Shown here: positions 34,936 through 44,895 of the stretch, in pieces | How positions within the stretch are numbered: the stretch's first letter is position 1 | Layout of the letters: every line of letters begins with the position of its first letter | From: Halanaerobium saccharolyticum subsp. saccharolyticum DSM 6643 | GTDB lineage: Bacteria > Bacillota > Halanaerobiia > Halanaerobiales > Halanaerobiaceae | Reading direction: 5' to 3' | NCBI RefSeq assembly: GCF_000350165.1 | Contig: NZ_CAUI01000023.1 | Coordinates: 248,001-312,000 of the forward strand | DNA: 64,000 nt | The notes under the pieces: generated by a model | What the model was told of the DNA's origin: nothing | Seen by the model: only the letters and a program-made list of their open reading frames with translations | Databases searched by the model: none | Translations under genes and position numbers: made by a program

Positions 34936-36870
34936 ATGGCTGAAAAAGAACACTTACAAGAAGATGAACTACTTAAAAAATATGACCCGACTACAGATTA
35001 CAGACATTATACGGGGCTAGCAGCAATATTAGTTTCTACAATTGCTGTAACTTTATCTTTATTTCATCTTTATACCGCTGGATTTGGTATCTTACTTGCC
35101 TTAAAACAGAGAGCGGTTCATTTGGGATTTATTTTTACACTGATCTTTCTTTTATACCCAACACTAAAACATAAAAAAGAAAGTAAATTATTACTGACTT
35201 TTGATATGATTTTAGCCTTAGGAAGTATTGCTATTTCTTCTTATATTATATTCAACTATGAATCTTTGGTACGCAGAGCTGGTATGTACACTCAATTTGA
35301 TCAGTTTATGGCTATCCTTGCTATTATAATTGTACTAGAAGGAACCCGACGGGCCTTAGGTCCTGAATTACCGGTAATCTCGATTTTGTTTTTACTTTAT
35401 GCACATTATGGTCAGCAAATGCCGGGAATGTTAGCACATAGAGGTTATAGCTGGTCTCGTATTGCAAGTCACATGTATTTTACCACTGAAGGTATTTTTG
35501 GAATTCCACTTGGAGTCTCTGCAACATATATTTTCTTATTCTTACTTTTAGGTGCTTTTGCGAAAAGGACCGGGTTGGGAGATTTATTTATTGATCTTGC
35601 ATTATCTTTAACTGGTAGAACTACCGGTGGTCCTGCAAAGGCTGCTGTTGTTTCCAGTGGTTTAATGGGTTCAATTTCCGGAAGTTCTGTTGCCAATACG
35701 GTAACAACAGGTTCTTTTACAATACCATTAATGAAAAAAGTAGGCTATAATTCTCAATTTGCAGCCGCAGTTGAAGCCTCAGCTTCTACTGGAGGTCAGA
35801 TAATGCCACCAATTATGGGTGCTGCAGCCTTTATTATGGCAGAATTTATTGGTGTCCCATATGTTACTATTGCTAAAGCTGCTATTCTACCGGCAATTCT
35901 TTATTATATAACTGTTGGTTTAATGGTTCACTTTGAAGCAAAAAAACAGGGCTTAGAGGGAATGAGCGATGATCTAATTCCGAAGTTTTTAACAGTTTTA
36001 AAAAATAGAGGTCATATGATTGCACCTTTAATAATTATTTTCTATTATTTATTTAAGGGTTATACCCCTCTTAGAGCAGCATTTTTAGGAATTATTGTTT
36101 CTTATGCTTTAAGTTTTCTTAAAGAAGATACGCGAATGGATCTGCAGGATCTACTCGATACTTTAAGAGAAGGTGCCATTTCTGCATTAGGAGTTGCTGC
36201 AGCCTGTGCCGCGGTTGGTTTTATAGTTGGTGTTACAACTTTAACCGGGCTCGGACTTAAATTTACCTCTTTAACAGTAGCCTTAGCTAATGGTAATCTA
36301 TTTTTTGCTCTATTCTTTACCATGGTAGCCTGTACTATTTTAGGAACAGGATTACCTACCACAGCTACATATATTGTCCTAGCAACAATGGCAGCTCCAG
36401 CTTTAACTCAACTTGGAGTACCAATTTTAGCAGCACATTTATTTGTACTATATTTTGGAGTAGTGGCAGACTTAACACCACCAGCTGCTCTGGCAGCCTA
36501 TGCAGGAGCAGGTATAGCTGGCTCTAATCCACTTAAGACTGGATTAACGGCTGTTAAACTTGCAATTGCAGGTTTTGTGGTTCCTTTTGTCTTTGCTTAT
36601 TCTCCTTCACTATTATTGATTGATACCACGGTTTCGCAAGTAATTTTAATCACTGGTAGTTCAATTTTAGGAGTATTTGCACTGGCAGCAGCAGTACTGG
36701 GTTATTTAAATCATAAAACCAGTTTTATAGAACGAATTATACTGGTAGCAAGTTCTCTTGGTTTATTAATTCCGGGCTGGCAGTCAGATATTATTGGTAT
36801 TATTTTATTAGTAGTTGTTTTATTTATGCAGTTTAAAAGCGGCAAAAAATTAAATAATGCTGCAGCTTAA
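34936..36870 (+). CDS. TRAP transporter 4TM/12TM fused permease
   Basis: 644 residues. N-terminal DctQ-like four-helix part (to about 170) fused to a DctM-like large permease with SSGLMGSISGSSVANTVTTG, ASASTGGQIMPPIMGAAAFI and GTGLPTTATYIVLA, all typical of TAXI-type TRAP permeases, which use a sodium or proton gradient. Very close behind DUF1850 with an AAGGAGG SD. Followed by a clear terminator. Confidence 0.95.
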   Translation: MAEKEHLQEDELLKKYDPTTDYRHYTGLAAILVSTIAVTLSLFHLYTAGFGILLALKQRAVHLGFIFTLIFLLYPTLKHKKESKLLLTFDMILALGSIAISSYIIFNYESLVRRAGMYTQFDQFMAILAIIIVLEGTRRALGPELPVISILFLLYAHYGQQMPGMLAHRGYSWSRIASHMYFTTEGIFGIPLGVSATYIFLFLLLGAFAKRTGLGDLFIDLALSLTGRTTGGPAKAAVVSSGLMGSISGSSVANTVTTGSFTIPLMKKVGYNSQFAAAVEASASTGGQIMPPIMGAAAFIMAEFIGVPYVTIAKAAILPAILYYITVGLMVHFEAKKQGLEGMSDDLIPKFLTVLKNRGHMIAPLIIIFYYLFKGYTPLRAAFLGIIVSYALSFLKEDTRMDLQDLLDTLREGAISALGVAAACAAVGFIVGVTTLTGLGLKFTSLTVALANGNLFFALFFTMVACTILGTGLPTTATYIVLATMAAPALTQLGVPILAAHLFVLYFGVVADLTPPAALAAYAGAGIAGSNPLKTGLTAVKLAIAGFVVPFVFAYSPSLLLIDTTVSQVILITGSSILGVFALAAAVLGYLNHKTSFIERIILVASSLGLLIPGWQSDIIGIILLVVVLFMQFKSGKKLNNAAA

Positions 36871-36882
36871 AAATACAAAAAG

Positions 36883-36917
36883 CCCCTCCAACTTGAAAAA
36901 AGTTAGAGGGGTTTTTT
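36883..36917. terminator. Bidirectional terminator between the TRAP operon and the PH-like gene
   Basis: AGCCCCTCCAACT pairs with AGTTAGAGGGGTT; T runs follow on both strands (TTTTTT on plus, CTTTTTGTATTTT on minus). It closes the convergent TRAP and PH-like transcripts. Confidence 0.92.
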
Positions 36918-36937
36918 AATAATTATTATTTTCAATT

Positions 36938-37402
36938 TTAGTGATTATTATATGAAACTCTTTTTTTACGGATTTTATTTACAAATTTTTCAAATTCCCT
37001 ATAATATTTAGCAGTATTAAATTCAACACTGATCTCAGGCTCTTTAGAAGAAGTCATGATCTTAAAATAACCCTGAAGCAGACACATATCAAGTTCCATA
37101 GCACTTATTTTATCATAGTAAATATGCTTCATCTTATAGCCAAAATAATCATCTCTAATTTCTTTAAAGCCTTCTTCTGCATAAACAAGCCCCTGATTTG
37201 TAGCAACCAAAAGCTTGGCTGAAGAAAAAACTGGTGAAGATTCAACTCTTTCATTCACGTGCTCTCTTTTGATAAAAACAAGTCCCTCAATTTCTTCATC
37301 TTCAGTAAAAATCGACTGTTTTTTCACCACATCTTTAAAAATTTGATGAACCTCAAAATCAGCCTCAATGATTTCTGCAATCTTATCCTTTAAAGTTCTC
37401 AT
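36938..37402 (-). CDS. Conserved hypothetical protein, bacterial PH-like domain
   Basis: 154 residues, no signal or TM. Pattern FSSAKLLVATNQGLVYAEEGF...HIYYDKISAMELDMCLLQGYFKIMTSSKEPEISVEFNTAKYYREFEKFVNKIRKKR follows the seven-strand-plus-helix layout of bacterial PH/YokE-like domains (strand, basic turn, YDKISxxE, terminal helix). Function unknown. The N-terminal 45 residues are charged and helical. Confidence 0.6.
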   Translation of the reverse strand: MRTLKDKIAEIIEADFEVHQIFKDVVKKQSIFTEDEEIEGLVFIKREHVNERVESSPVFSSAKLLVATNQGLVYAEEGFKEIRDDYFGYKMKHIYYDKISAMELDMCLLQGYFKIMTSSKEPEISVEFNTAKYYREFEKFVNKIRKKRVSYNNH

Positions 37403-37475
37403 TTTAATCTCCTCTCTACTCGACTAATAAACAAAATACGGTGAGATTAAAACAAATTAAAAATCAAAATTCAAC

Positions 37476-37517
37476 TCAGAATAAAAGTAATACCCACCAA
37501 TGCAGCTGTTTTTTCAT
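37476..37517 (-). other. Possible 13-codon ORF with strong SD (leader or decayed gene start)
   Basis: AGAGGAGG lies 7 nt upstream of an ATG at 37517 that opens MKKQLHWWVLLLF and then stops at TGA. It looks like the first residues of a signal peptide or TM helix. It may be the remnant of a lost gene or a short hydrophobic peptide; nothing else in the 37403-37561 gap is coding. Confidence 0.25.
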
Positions 37518-37561
37518 AAGATCTTCCTCCTCTAAATTAATTTTATCATAATTTTATTAAC

Positions 37562-38338
37562 TTAATCAATAATTAAAATATTATGAGGATCATTTACAAC
37601 AATCTGAGGACTTCCCTGATAAATTTTTATTTCTCCTAAAACTTTAATTTTTTTATCTAAAATATATTCAGCTGGTGGATAATCAAATTTATTTAGATTT
37701 TGATTAAAAATAATTATAGAAAGTGTATTTTGATAATCATTAGAAAAATTAAGATAATTAACAGAAGTTGTAGCCGCAGTATTGACAATTTCACCTTCTA
37801 TAATTACCCTCTCCCCTATAAAAGAAGCTGCTTCTTGATAAGAAATTATTGGTAAACTTTTTTGTAATTCCAAAATTTGTGACCAAATTCCCAGTCTTGA
37901 TTTTCTTGCTTTTTTTACTGCTTTTTTAAATTCAGCTTCATATTGATCATTTGGAGCCACTATCATCAAATTTGCATAACCGTTTTCTAATAATTTTTGA
38001 TTAAAATTTTCTCCATCTTGAAAGATATAGGCTAAAGTTCTCCCATAATGATCTTCTTTTTCATTATCATATTCTAAAACAACATTTTCTCCTAATAAAT
38101 TTTTAATACTATAATCCCTGGCTTCTTCAGCATAATATTCGGAGTTATTATTTTTCCAATCAATCTCAGGGGTATCAACTCCAAGCAAACGAATTGAATC
38201 ACCAGCTGCAGTTTTAACGGTATCTCCATCAATAACTCTTTCAATATATACCTCATCTGTCAGCTGCTGATTACAGCCTGTAATTGATAAAATTAAAACT
38301 GCTAGTATTGTTAATAAGATTAATGATTTCTTAAACAT
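37562..38338 (-). CDS. Thermonuclease-family lipoprotein with C-terminal OB-fold
   Basis: 258 residues. Lipoprotein signal LLTILAVLILSITGCNQQ (lipobox ITGC). Staphylococcal-nuclease domain: VIDGDTVKTAAGDSIRLLGVDTPE, YYAEEARDY and EKEDHYGRTLAYIFQDG, with the catalytic Asp, Arg and Glu positions visible. From about 165, a second domain (RVIIEGEIVNTAATTSVNYLNF, IKVLGEIKIYQGSPQIVVND) resembles the OB-fold seen in DNA-binding nucleases. Likely a surface-anchored nuclease for DNA scavenging or uptake. Confidence 0.88.
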   Translation of the reverse strand: MFKKSLILLTILAVLILSITGCNQQLTDEVYIERVIDGDTVKTAAGDSIRLLGVDTPEIDWKNNNSEYYAEEARDYSIKNLLGENVVLEYDNEKEDHYGRTLAYIFQDGENFNQKLLENGYANLMIVAPNDQYEAEFKKAVKKARKSRLGIWSQILELQKSLPIISYQEAASFIGERVIIEGEIVNTAATTSVNYLNFSNDYQNTLSIIIFNQNLNKFDYPPAEYILDKKIKVLGEIKIYQGSPQIVVNDPHNILIID

Positions 38339-38401
38339 TCGATCAATCCTTAGCCTAAATTATTATAATAATTGATTATTTTCAAACTGATATCCAAGAG
38401 A

Positions 38402-39616
38402 TTATTGCTGATAATTACTCAAAAATTTCTTTAAACGCCCAATTGCAATTCTTAAGTCCTCCTCTGATGGCAAAAACACCATGCGGAAATGATCAGGATT
38501 AGGCCAGTTAAAACCGCTCCCCTGAACTAAAAGAACCTTTTCCTGTACCAAAAAATCAAGTATAAATCGTTCATCATTTGTAATATTAAACTTTTCAGTA
38601 TCAAGCTTCGGAAAAAGATATAAGCCTGCTTCTGGCTTCACACAACTAATTCCTGGTATATCTGTTAAAAGTTTATATGCCAAATCTCGCTGTTCTTTAA
38701 GTCTACCTCCGGGTAAAACTAAATCATCAATGCTCTGATAGCCACCTAAAGAAGTCTGGATTGCATACTGAGATGGAACATTGCTGCAGAGCCTCATTGA
38801 CGAAAGTATATTCAAACCTTCAATATAACTTTCTGCATGATATTTAGGTCCGCTGAGCATCATCCAACCAGCTCTAAAACCAGGTACTCGATGAGATTTT
38901 GAAAGACCACTAAATGTCACTACTAAAACATCATCTGTTAAAGTTGCTATCGATGTATGTTCAGCTCCATTATAAGTTATCTTTTCATAAATTTCATCAC
39001 TATAAATAATCAGATCATTTTCTTTAGCAATCTTAATTACGGCTTCTAAAATTTCAATTGGATAATTAGCACCAGTCGGATTGTTAGGATTAATCAGTAC
39101 AATTGCTTTAGTTTTTTCGTTAATCTTAGCTTTGATATCATCCAGATCGGGATACCATTTAGACTGCTCATCACAAATATAATGAACAGCTTTCCCGCCC
39201 GCTAAATTGACTGAGGCTGTCCAGAGTGGGTAATCTGGCATTGGAATCAAAACTTCATCTCCATTATTTAAAAGCCCCTGCATTGCAAGAGTAATTAATT
39301 CACTAACCCCATTACCAATATAAATATCATCAATCTCAACATCCATAATCCCTTTTTTCTGGTAATACTGCATAACTGCCTTGCGGGCAGGAAAAATACC
39401 TTTGGAATCACAATATCCCTGAGAATTTTTTAAATTATACATAACATCATGAATAATTTCATCCGGTGCATTCAAACCAAAAGGTGCAGTGTTACCAATA
39501 TTCAATTTGTAAATAGTGTATCCCTCTTCTTCTAACCTAGCTGCCTCGTCAAGAACAGGCCCCCTAATATCATAACAAACATTTTCCAATTTAAGTGATT
39601 TTTTAATATAATCCAT
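38402..39616 (-). CDS. PLP-dependent aminotransferase class I/II (AlaA-like)
   Basis: 404 residues. Starts YIKKSLKLENVCYDIRGPVLDEAARLEEEG, then KLNIGNTAPFGLNAPDEI as in AlaA-type alanine/glutamate transaminases. The PLP lysine is in TFSGLSKSHRVPGFRAGW; LINPNNPTGANYP and YSDEIYEKITYNG are fold-type I features. Cytoplasmic. Precedes the GGDEF gene's stop by 29 bp on the same strand. Confidence 0.9.
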   Translation of the reverse strand: MDYIKKSLKLENVCYDIRGPVLDEAARLEEEGYTIYKLNIGNTAPFGLNAPDEIIHDVMYNLKNSQGYCDSKGIFPARKAVMQYYQKKGIMDVEIDDIYIGNGVSELITLAMQGLLNNGDEVLIPMPDYPLWTASVNLAGGKAVHYICDEQSKWYPDLDDIKAKINEKTKAIVLINPNNPTGANYPIEILEAVIKIAKENDLIIYSDEIYEKITYNGAEHTSIATLTDDVLVVTFSGLSKSHRVPGFRAGWMMLSGPKYHAESYIEGLNILSSMRLCSNVPSQYAIQTSLGGYQSIDDLVLPGGRLKEQRDLAYKLLTDIPGISCVKPEAGLYLFPKLDTEKFNITNDERFILDFLVQEKVLLVQGSGFNWPNPDHFRMVFLPSEEDLRIAIGRLKKFLSNYQQ

Positions 39617-39645
39617 TTTTTTCCTCCAATTCTACTTAATACTCG

Positions 39646-40560
39646 CTACTCCATACTAATTAAAAACTCTCTTCCTTTATTATTATACATCATTTCATCA
39701 GCTTTTCTAAATATATTATCAATATTTTCTTCTTTTTTTGTTTTTATTGCAAAACCAGTTGAAATATTTAGCTGTTCAACAAATTTATTTTTTTTATTAT
39801 ATTCTTTGACATTGTTTTTTATTCGTTCAAACAGGCTTTTAGCTGTTTCCAAACCACTATTAGATAAAATAATAGCATACTCATCGCCACCAATCCTAGC
39901 GACTACATCTCCATCTCTAGTTGATCTGTTTAAAATTTCAGCTGCTTTTTTAATATATTTATCTCCCTTTTTGTGGCCATAATTATCATTGACGTCTTTT
40001 AACTTATCTATATCAGCCACAAAAATTGTAATTGGTAATTCTCTAGAATTAGATAATCTTTCGAGTTCATTTTCAAAATACCGTCTATTATATAATCCAG
40101 TCATTTCATCGTGAAAGGAAAGATATTTAACTTCATTTAATAATTTAGTTAATTCCTTATTATTTTTTTCTATTTTTTTCTGAGTTTCGCTCAATTTTAA
40201 ATGTGTATTTACCCTTGCCAGTACTACTTCTTTTTGAAAAGGTTTGACAATATAGTCTACTGCTCCTACCTGAAAACCTTTAACAATATCTTTGCTTTTA
40301 TCAAGACCACTAATAAAAATTATTGGAATATCAGCAGTTTCAGAATTATTTTTGAGAAATTTACAAACTTCAAAGCCATTAATTTCAGGCATCATTATAT
40401 CAAGCAGAATCAAATCAGGTTTTTTAATTTTTGCAAATTCCAAAGCCCTTTTACCACTTTTAGCTACTACAATTCTATATAACTTTGCTTTTAAAATATC
40501 ACTTAAAATTTCTATATTTAATTTGCTGTCATCTACTATTAGTATGGTCTTTTTATTCAT
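39646..40560 (-). CDS. Response regulator with REC and GGDEF domains (diguanylate cyclase)
   Basis: 304 residues. REC domain 1-125: VDDSKLN, phospho-acceptor Asp in PDLILLDIMMPEINGFEVC, and the K in DYIVKPF. GGDEF domain 150-304: YNRRYFENELERL, DNYGHKKGD, and the active site ARIGGDEYAI (GGDEY variant of GGDEF). RDGD five residues before it is an RxxD inhibitory site, suggesting product feedback. It makes c-di-GMP when phosphorylated; no cognate kinase is in the window. Its start overlaps the stop of the M20 gene by 4 bp. Confidence 0.93.
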   Translation of the reverse strand: MNKKTILIVDDSKLNIEILSDILKAKLYRIVVAKSGKRALEFAKIKKPDLILLDIMMPEINGFEVCKFLKNNSETADIPIIFISGLDKSKDIVKGFQVGAVDYIVKPFQKEVVLARVNTHLKLSETQKKIEKNNKELTKLLNEVKYLSFHDEMTGLYNRRYFENELERLSNSRELPITIFVADIDKLKDVNDNYGHKKGDKYIKKAAEILNRSTRDGDVVARIGGDEYAIILSNSGLETAKSLFERIKNNVKEYNKKNKFVEQLNISTGFAIKTKKEENIDNIFRKADEMMYNNKGREFLISME

Positions 40561-41762
40561 ATGCTCTCCTTTACAAAAAAATCTAGGGCAGTTTGCACCA
40601 TCACCGCAACTCCATCTTTTAAAACTGAATCATTAAATTTAAAGTCCGATTGATGATGATTAATAATTTTACCTTCTGGTGCTATCCCCAGAAAATAAAA
40701 AACTGATGGTAGCTCTTTTCCAAAGAAAGAGAAATCTTCTCCACCCATTTCAGGTTTTTCTTTTTCCCTAACTTTATCTTCACCTAAAATTTTAGCGGCT
40801 GCCTGTGCTAAGAGCTCAGTCATCTCCGAATTATTAATTACAGGTGGATAACCAAATACATAATCAAATTCATACTCTGCTCCATAAATATTACAAATAT
40901 TTTTTATTACTGTTTCAATATTGTCAGCCAGTTGTTCTCTGATCTTAGATTTTAAAGAGCGCACAGTCCCTTTAAGAATTGCCGAATCTGGAATAACATT
41001 ATGAGTACTTCCTGCTTCAAAATTACAGACAGAAATAACTGCTGATTCTGAAGGATCAATTCGGCGGCTTATAATTTTTTGCAAGGCTGAAATAATTTCT
41101 GCTCCAATTGGTATCGGATCAATTGTATTATGAGGCCTGGCTGCATGTCCACCTCTACCAATTATTTTCAAATCAAAATGGTCTGGTGAAGCCATAAAAG
41201 GACCACTTTTATACTCGACTACTCCTTCAGGAGTGCTCCCCCACAGATGAAGCCCCAAAGCGGCATCAACTTCAGGATTTTTAAGAACCCCTTCTTTGAT
41301 CATGCCCTCAGCACCACCAGATGTTTCTTCACCTGGTTGAAAAAGAAACTTGATGTTTCCATTAAAATCAGCAGCTAATTCTTTTAATACCAAAGCAGTA
41401 CCAATTAAAATTGCTGTATGACCATCGTGGCCGCAGGCATGCATTACCCCATCTTTTTGGGAAGAGAAAAGCAAATCATTTTTTTCTTGGACAGGTAAGG
41501 CATCCATATCTGCTCTAATAAGGAGAGTTTTGGAATCAGGCTGATTACTATTTTTAAAAGTAGCTAAAACTCCAGTTCCAAATATATTTTCCTTAACTTC
41601 AAAACCAAGCTTGCGCATCTCAGTGGCTGCCAAGGCAGCTGTCTCAGTTTCTGCAAAAGATAATTCTGGATTTTGATGAATCTGATGTCTGATTTCAATT
41701 ATTTTAGACTCAATTTCTGCTGTTTTATTCAATATTTTTTGTCTTATAGTCATCTTATTCAT
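40557..41762 (-). CDS. M20-family amidohydrolase (N-acyl-amino acid / IAA-amino acid hydrolase type)
   Basis: 401 residues. Zinc-binding motifs MHACGHDGHTAILIG and FQPGEETSGGAEGMI, GLHLWGS, PEMGGEDFSFFGKELPSVFYFLG and HHQSDFKFNDS, as in M20D amidohydrolases removing N-acyl groups from amino acids. Overlaps the GGDEF gene start (ATGA-type), which suggests translational coupling. It follows the antiporter operon by 52 bp. Confidence 0.92.
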   Translation of the reverse strand: MNKMTIRQKILNKTAEIESKIIEIRHQIHQNPELSFAETETAALAATEMRKLGFEVKENIFGTGVLATFKNSNQPDSKTLLIRADMDALPVQEKNDLLFSSQKDGVMHACGHDGHTAILIGTALVLKELAADFNGNIKFLFQPGEETSGGAEGMIKEGVLKNPEVDAALGLHLWGSTPEGVVEYKSGPFMASPDHFDLKIIGRGGHAARPHNTIDPIPIGAEIISALQKIISRRIDPSESAVISVCNFEAGSTHNVIPDSAILKGTVRSLKSKIREQLADNIETVIKNICNIYGAEYEFDYVFGYPPVINNSEMTELLAQAAAKILGEDKVREKEKPEMGGEDFSFFGKELPSVFYFLGIAPEGKIINHHQSDFKFNDSVLKDGVAVMVQTALDFFVKESI

Positions 41763-41814
41763 TAGTTAATCATCCTCATTTTCTACTATATACTTTAAAT
41801 TTACTCTGTCAGGT

Positions 41815-43356
41815 TTAAAAATAGCTGTAAAGCTGCTGCCAAAATAAAAGTACAGTCATAAATACTGGAATCCAAAGCAGCTGTAACGTGAAATCCTGAT
41901 ATACAAAATCATGAATTTTTTTAGAAGCATTAAAAATTGCGTTATAGAAAAATGTTTCAAATATTTTCTCAGTATCAAATTTAACACTTTTACGGCTTAA
42001 ACCATAAACAAAATTTAAAAAAACCTGCAGATAATTTTCTAAAGATAAATTAGCCCTTGCTTCAATTTTAAATGCATTGTTGTTAATAAATAGATAAGCT
42101 GCCAGAGCAAAATATATTAATGTATCTCTTAAACCACTTATTAAGTGAAAGTCTTTTTCAGCTAATGTTCCCAGGACATTACCGGGCATTTCTGGCCAGA
42201 AACCAACAACGATAATACCGATTATTCCAGTAAATAAAGCCAGAATATCTGCTGTATAAATATGATAATGGTTAAAACCCTGCTTTAAGTCAGCAAAAAA
42301 ACTGCTGTAATCCTGATCTTTAATAAAAAGCCAGTAAACTACTCGAGCTGCATATAAGAAACTTAAGAGACCAAGCAAAAAGAAAACTAGAGTTGCCAGT
42401 AAACCAGGAGTCTGGGCTGACTTAATTAAATACTTACTATTATAACCAGCCGTAAAAACTACAGCTCCTAAAGATGCAAAACTCAAAATTGTTGCTAGAG
42501 CAGTAATTGGCCTCCTGGCAGCTGCATCTTTAAAATCGTAAATTATTCGAGTACCATACTCTTTCTGCCAGATACCACTACTGATAAATAATGTGGTTTT
42601 TGCAAATCCATGAGCAATAATATGTAATACGGCTCCATAAAAAGCATATTTACCGCCTGTACCAATGGCCAAAGCAATAAAGCCTAACTGACTTACAGTA
42701 GAATAAGCAAGCATTATTTTTAAGTCAGCAGAACGAAGCGCCTGCCAGCCAGCATAAACAATCATTGCTAGTCCTAGTAAAAAAAGAAAAGTATTTCCGG
42801 TTTCCATTGGAATTATTTTAAGTAAAAATATATAACCAAGTTTTACTACCCAACCTGATAAGATTGCACTAACAGGTGCTGGAGCCTCCGAATGAATTGG
42901 GGGCAGCCAAAAATGAAATAAAAAGAGACCACTTTTCATTCCAATTCCCAAAATCAATATAAACTGAAGTGGAACTGAGTTAATTACCCCAATCTGGGAA
43001 TAACCAAAAGCGTTAGCAGCTAAAGCACCAAAAAGCAAAATACTACTGCCGCTGAATTGAATCACAAAATATTGGCGAACAAGCTTCCAATCACTCCAGG
43101 CAAGCATAAAGGTTGTTGCCAGAGTTACAAGCTCCCAGGCAAAAAGAAAGAAAAACCAATCAGTAGTTAAAATTGCAACTAAAGCACTCAAAAGGTAAAG
43201 CAAAGTTAAAGCATAATACCAAAATTTATTTTCTTTAATATAATTCCAGGCTGCCAGAGCTGTCATTAGAGTTAAAATAACTCCTACTTCAGCCAGCAGT
43301 GGAAAAAAACTATCAAATTGAAAACTTGCAAGAAACTGCTGCCAGATAACAGCCAT
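41815..43356 (-). CDS. MrpD/NuoN-like antiporter subunit (third copy)
   Basis: 513 residues, about 14 TM. Proton-conducting antiporter family (Nuo/Mrp): GMKSGLFLFHFWLPPIHSEAPAPVSAILSG contains the conserved Lys and Pro helix; IMLAYSTVSQLGFIALAIG follows. It differs clearly from the two tandem copies upstream and has a shorter start. Last subunit of the Mrp/Mbh-type cluster. Confidence 0.9.
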   Translation of the reverse strand: MAVIWQQFLASFQFDSFFPLLAEVGVILTLMTALAAWNYIKENKFWYYALTLLYLLSALVAILTTDWFFFLFAWELVTLATTFMLAWSDWKLVRQYFVIQFSGSSILLFGALAANAFGYSQIGVINSVPLQFILILGIGMKSGLFLFHFWLPPIHSEAPAPVSAILSGWVVKLGYIFLLKIIPMETGNTFLFLLGLAMIVYAGWQALRSADLKIMLAYSTVSQLGFIALAIGTGGKYAFYGAVLHIIAHGFAKTTLFISSGIWQKEYGTRIIYDFKDAAARRPITALATILSFASLGAVVFTAGYNSKYLIKSAQTPGLLATLVFFLLGLLSFLYAARVVYWLFIKDQDYSSFFADLKQGFNHYHIYTADILALFTGIIGIIVVGFWPEMPGNVLGTLAEKDFHLISGLRDTLIYFALAAYLFINNNAFKIEARANLSLENYLQVFLNFVYGLSRKSVKFDTEKIFETFFYNAIFNASKKIHDFVYQDFTLQLLWIPVFMTVLLFWQQLYSYF

Positions 43357-43359
43357 ATT

Positions 43360-44895
43360 TTAACCTCCTAATACTAATTCTATATATCTTTCTACATTTA
43401 TAATACTATCAATTGCCATTTTAAGTGGTAAATCAAAAAATCTAAAACCAAGTCCAAAGCCGATGATAATTGCAGTATAAGCATAGGTTATAAAACTAAC
43501 AATTTTTTCTCTGTATAAAACAGAAAGTAATGGTCTACTAAAAACCTCTTCTTTTAGATCATCTTCGGTTAATTTTATTTCTTCAAAGCCTTTTGCTATA
43601 TAGCGCAGATAATATATAACAGCTGTTAAACTACCAAAAATCACAATAAAAGCCCCAAAATAGCTGCGCGCTTCCAAAAATGCCATTAGAACATACCATT
43701 TACTTGCAAAACCAAGTAATGGTGGCATTCCAATCATACTTAATAATAAAGCTATAAAAGCAATGAAAACTGATTTGTTTCTTAGTCCGACTCCTTTAAA
43801 ATCTCTATAGGCATGAGAGCGAGTATACTGCAGTAAATAACCACAAGCAACAAATAAGCCTGCTTTCATAAACATATGACTGATAATATGCAGTATTCCA
43901 CCATAAAAACCAGCTTCAGTATTTAACAAAATAACCGCTGTGATCATACCAATATGACCAATACTTGAATAACCTAAAAGCCGCTTAATATTGTTTGACT
44001 GCAGTGCAAAAACATGGCCTAAAAAAGATGAAAACAAAGCTATATCAAGCAAAAGAATATTTAAATTTAAGGCCATAATTGTATCAAAACCTATAACAGT
44101 CCAAAAAACTCTAATAAAAATATATAAATAAACTTTTGATAAAATACCTGATAAAACAGCTGTAACCGGTGATGGCGCTGAATCATAACTTTTAGGAAGC
44201 CAAAATAAAAACGGAAAAATCCCCATTTTAATTAAAATCGATGTTAAAAAGATAGCAGAAATAAATAACTGAATTCCACTTTCTAATGAAGCAAAACCCT
44301 GAGATACTGCTGCCATATTTAAAGTTCCCAGATTAAAATAGACTATTAATACTCCAAGAAAAAATAAGAGTCCTGCCAGAACATTATAAATTAAGTATTT
44401 AATAGCTGCTGCACTTGCCTCTTTATTTCTTTTAAAACCAATTAAAGCTCCAGAGGTTATGGTCAACATCTCTATAAAAACATAAATATTAAACAAATCA
44501 GCAGTTAATAAAGATCCCATCGAAGCTGCTGCTATTAAAAAATAAAGAACATAATATTTGCCTTCATGATGACCTATATAGCCAATTGAATAAATAACTA
44601 TCAACAAAAGACTTAAAGCAGTTATCACAACAAATAAAAGACTCAAACCATCCATTGCTAAAGTTATTCCTAATGGTGGGTGCCAGCCGCCTAAATAGTA
44701 CTGCAGAAAAAAATCGCCATCTTTAAGGCGCTGAAAATTATTTGTTATTATAGTAATAATCAAATATGATTCTAGTATAATTCCAAGCAGAACGAAAAAA
44801 CGCCTTAATTTTGCATTAATCAAATCTATTAATGGTATTAAAAAGGCCGTACCCAGAGGTACTAAAATCAGAAATAAAATTTTAATATCCATCAA
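43360..44895 (-). CDS. MrpD-like antiporter subunit (tandem copy 2)
   Basis: 511 residues. YFNLGTLNMAAVSQGFASLES and ILIKMGIFPFLFWLPKSYDSAPSPVTAVLSG, RLLGYSSIGHIGMITAVILLN, and the C-terminal VERYIELVLGG match the neighbouring copy at nearly every position. Length and C-terminus identical to that copy show a tandem duplication. Integral membrane protein of the Na+/H+ antiporter complex. Confidence 0.93.
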   Translation of the reverse strand: MMDIKILFLILVPLGTAFLIPLIDLINAKLRRFFVLLGIILESYLIITIITNNFQRLKDGDFFLQYYLGGWHPPLGITLAMDGLSLLFVVITALSLLLIVIYSIGYIGHHEGKYYVLYFLIAAASMGSLLTADLFNIYVFIEMLTITSGALIGFKRNKEASAAAIKYLIYNVLAGLLFFLGVLIVYFNLGTLNMAAVSQGFASLESGIQLFISAIFLTSILIKMGIFPFLFWLPKSYDSAPSPVTAVLSGILSKVYLYIFIRVFWTVIGFDTIMALNLNILLLDIALFSSFLGHVFALQSNNIKRLLGYSSIGHIGMITAVILLNTEAGFYGGILHIISHMFMKAGLFVACGYLLQYTRSHAYRDFKGVGLRNKSVFIAFIALLLSMIGMPPLLGFASKWYVLMAFLEARSYFGAFIVIFGSLTAVIYYLRYIAKGFEEIKLTEDDLKEEVFSRPLLSVLYREKIVSFITYAYTAIIIGFGLGFRFFDLPLKMAIDSIINVERYIELVLGG

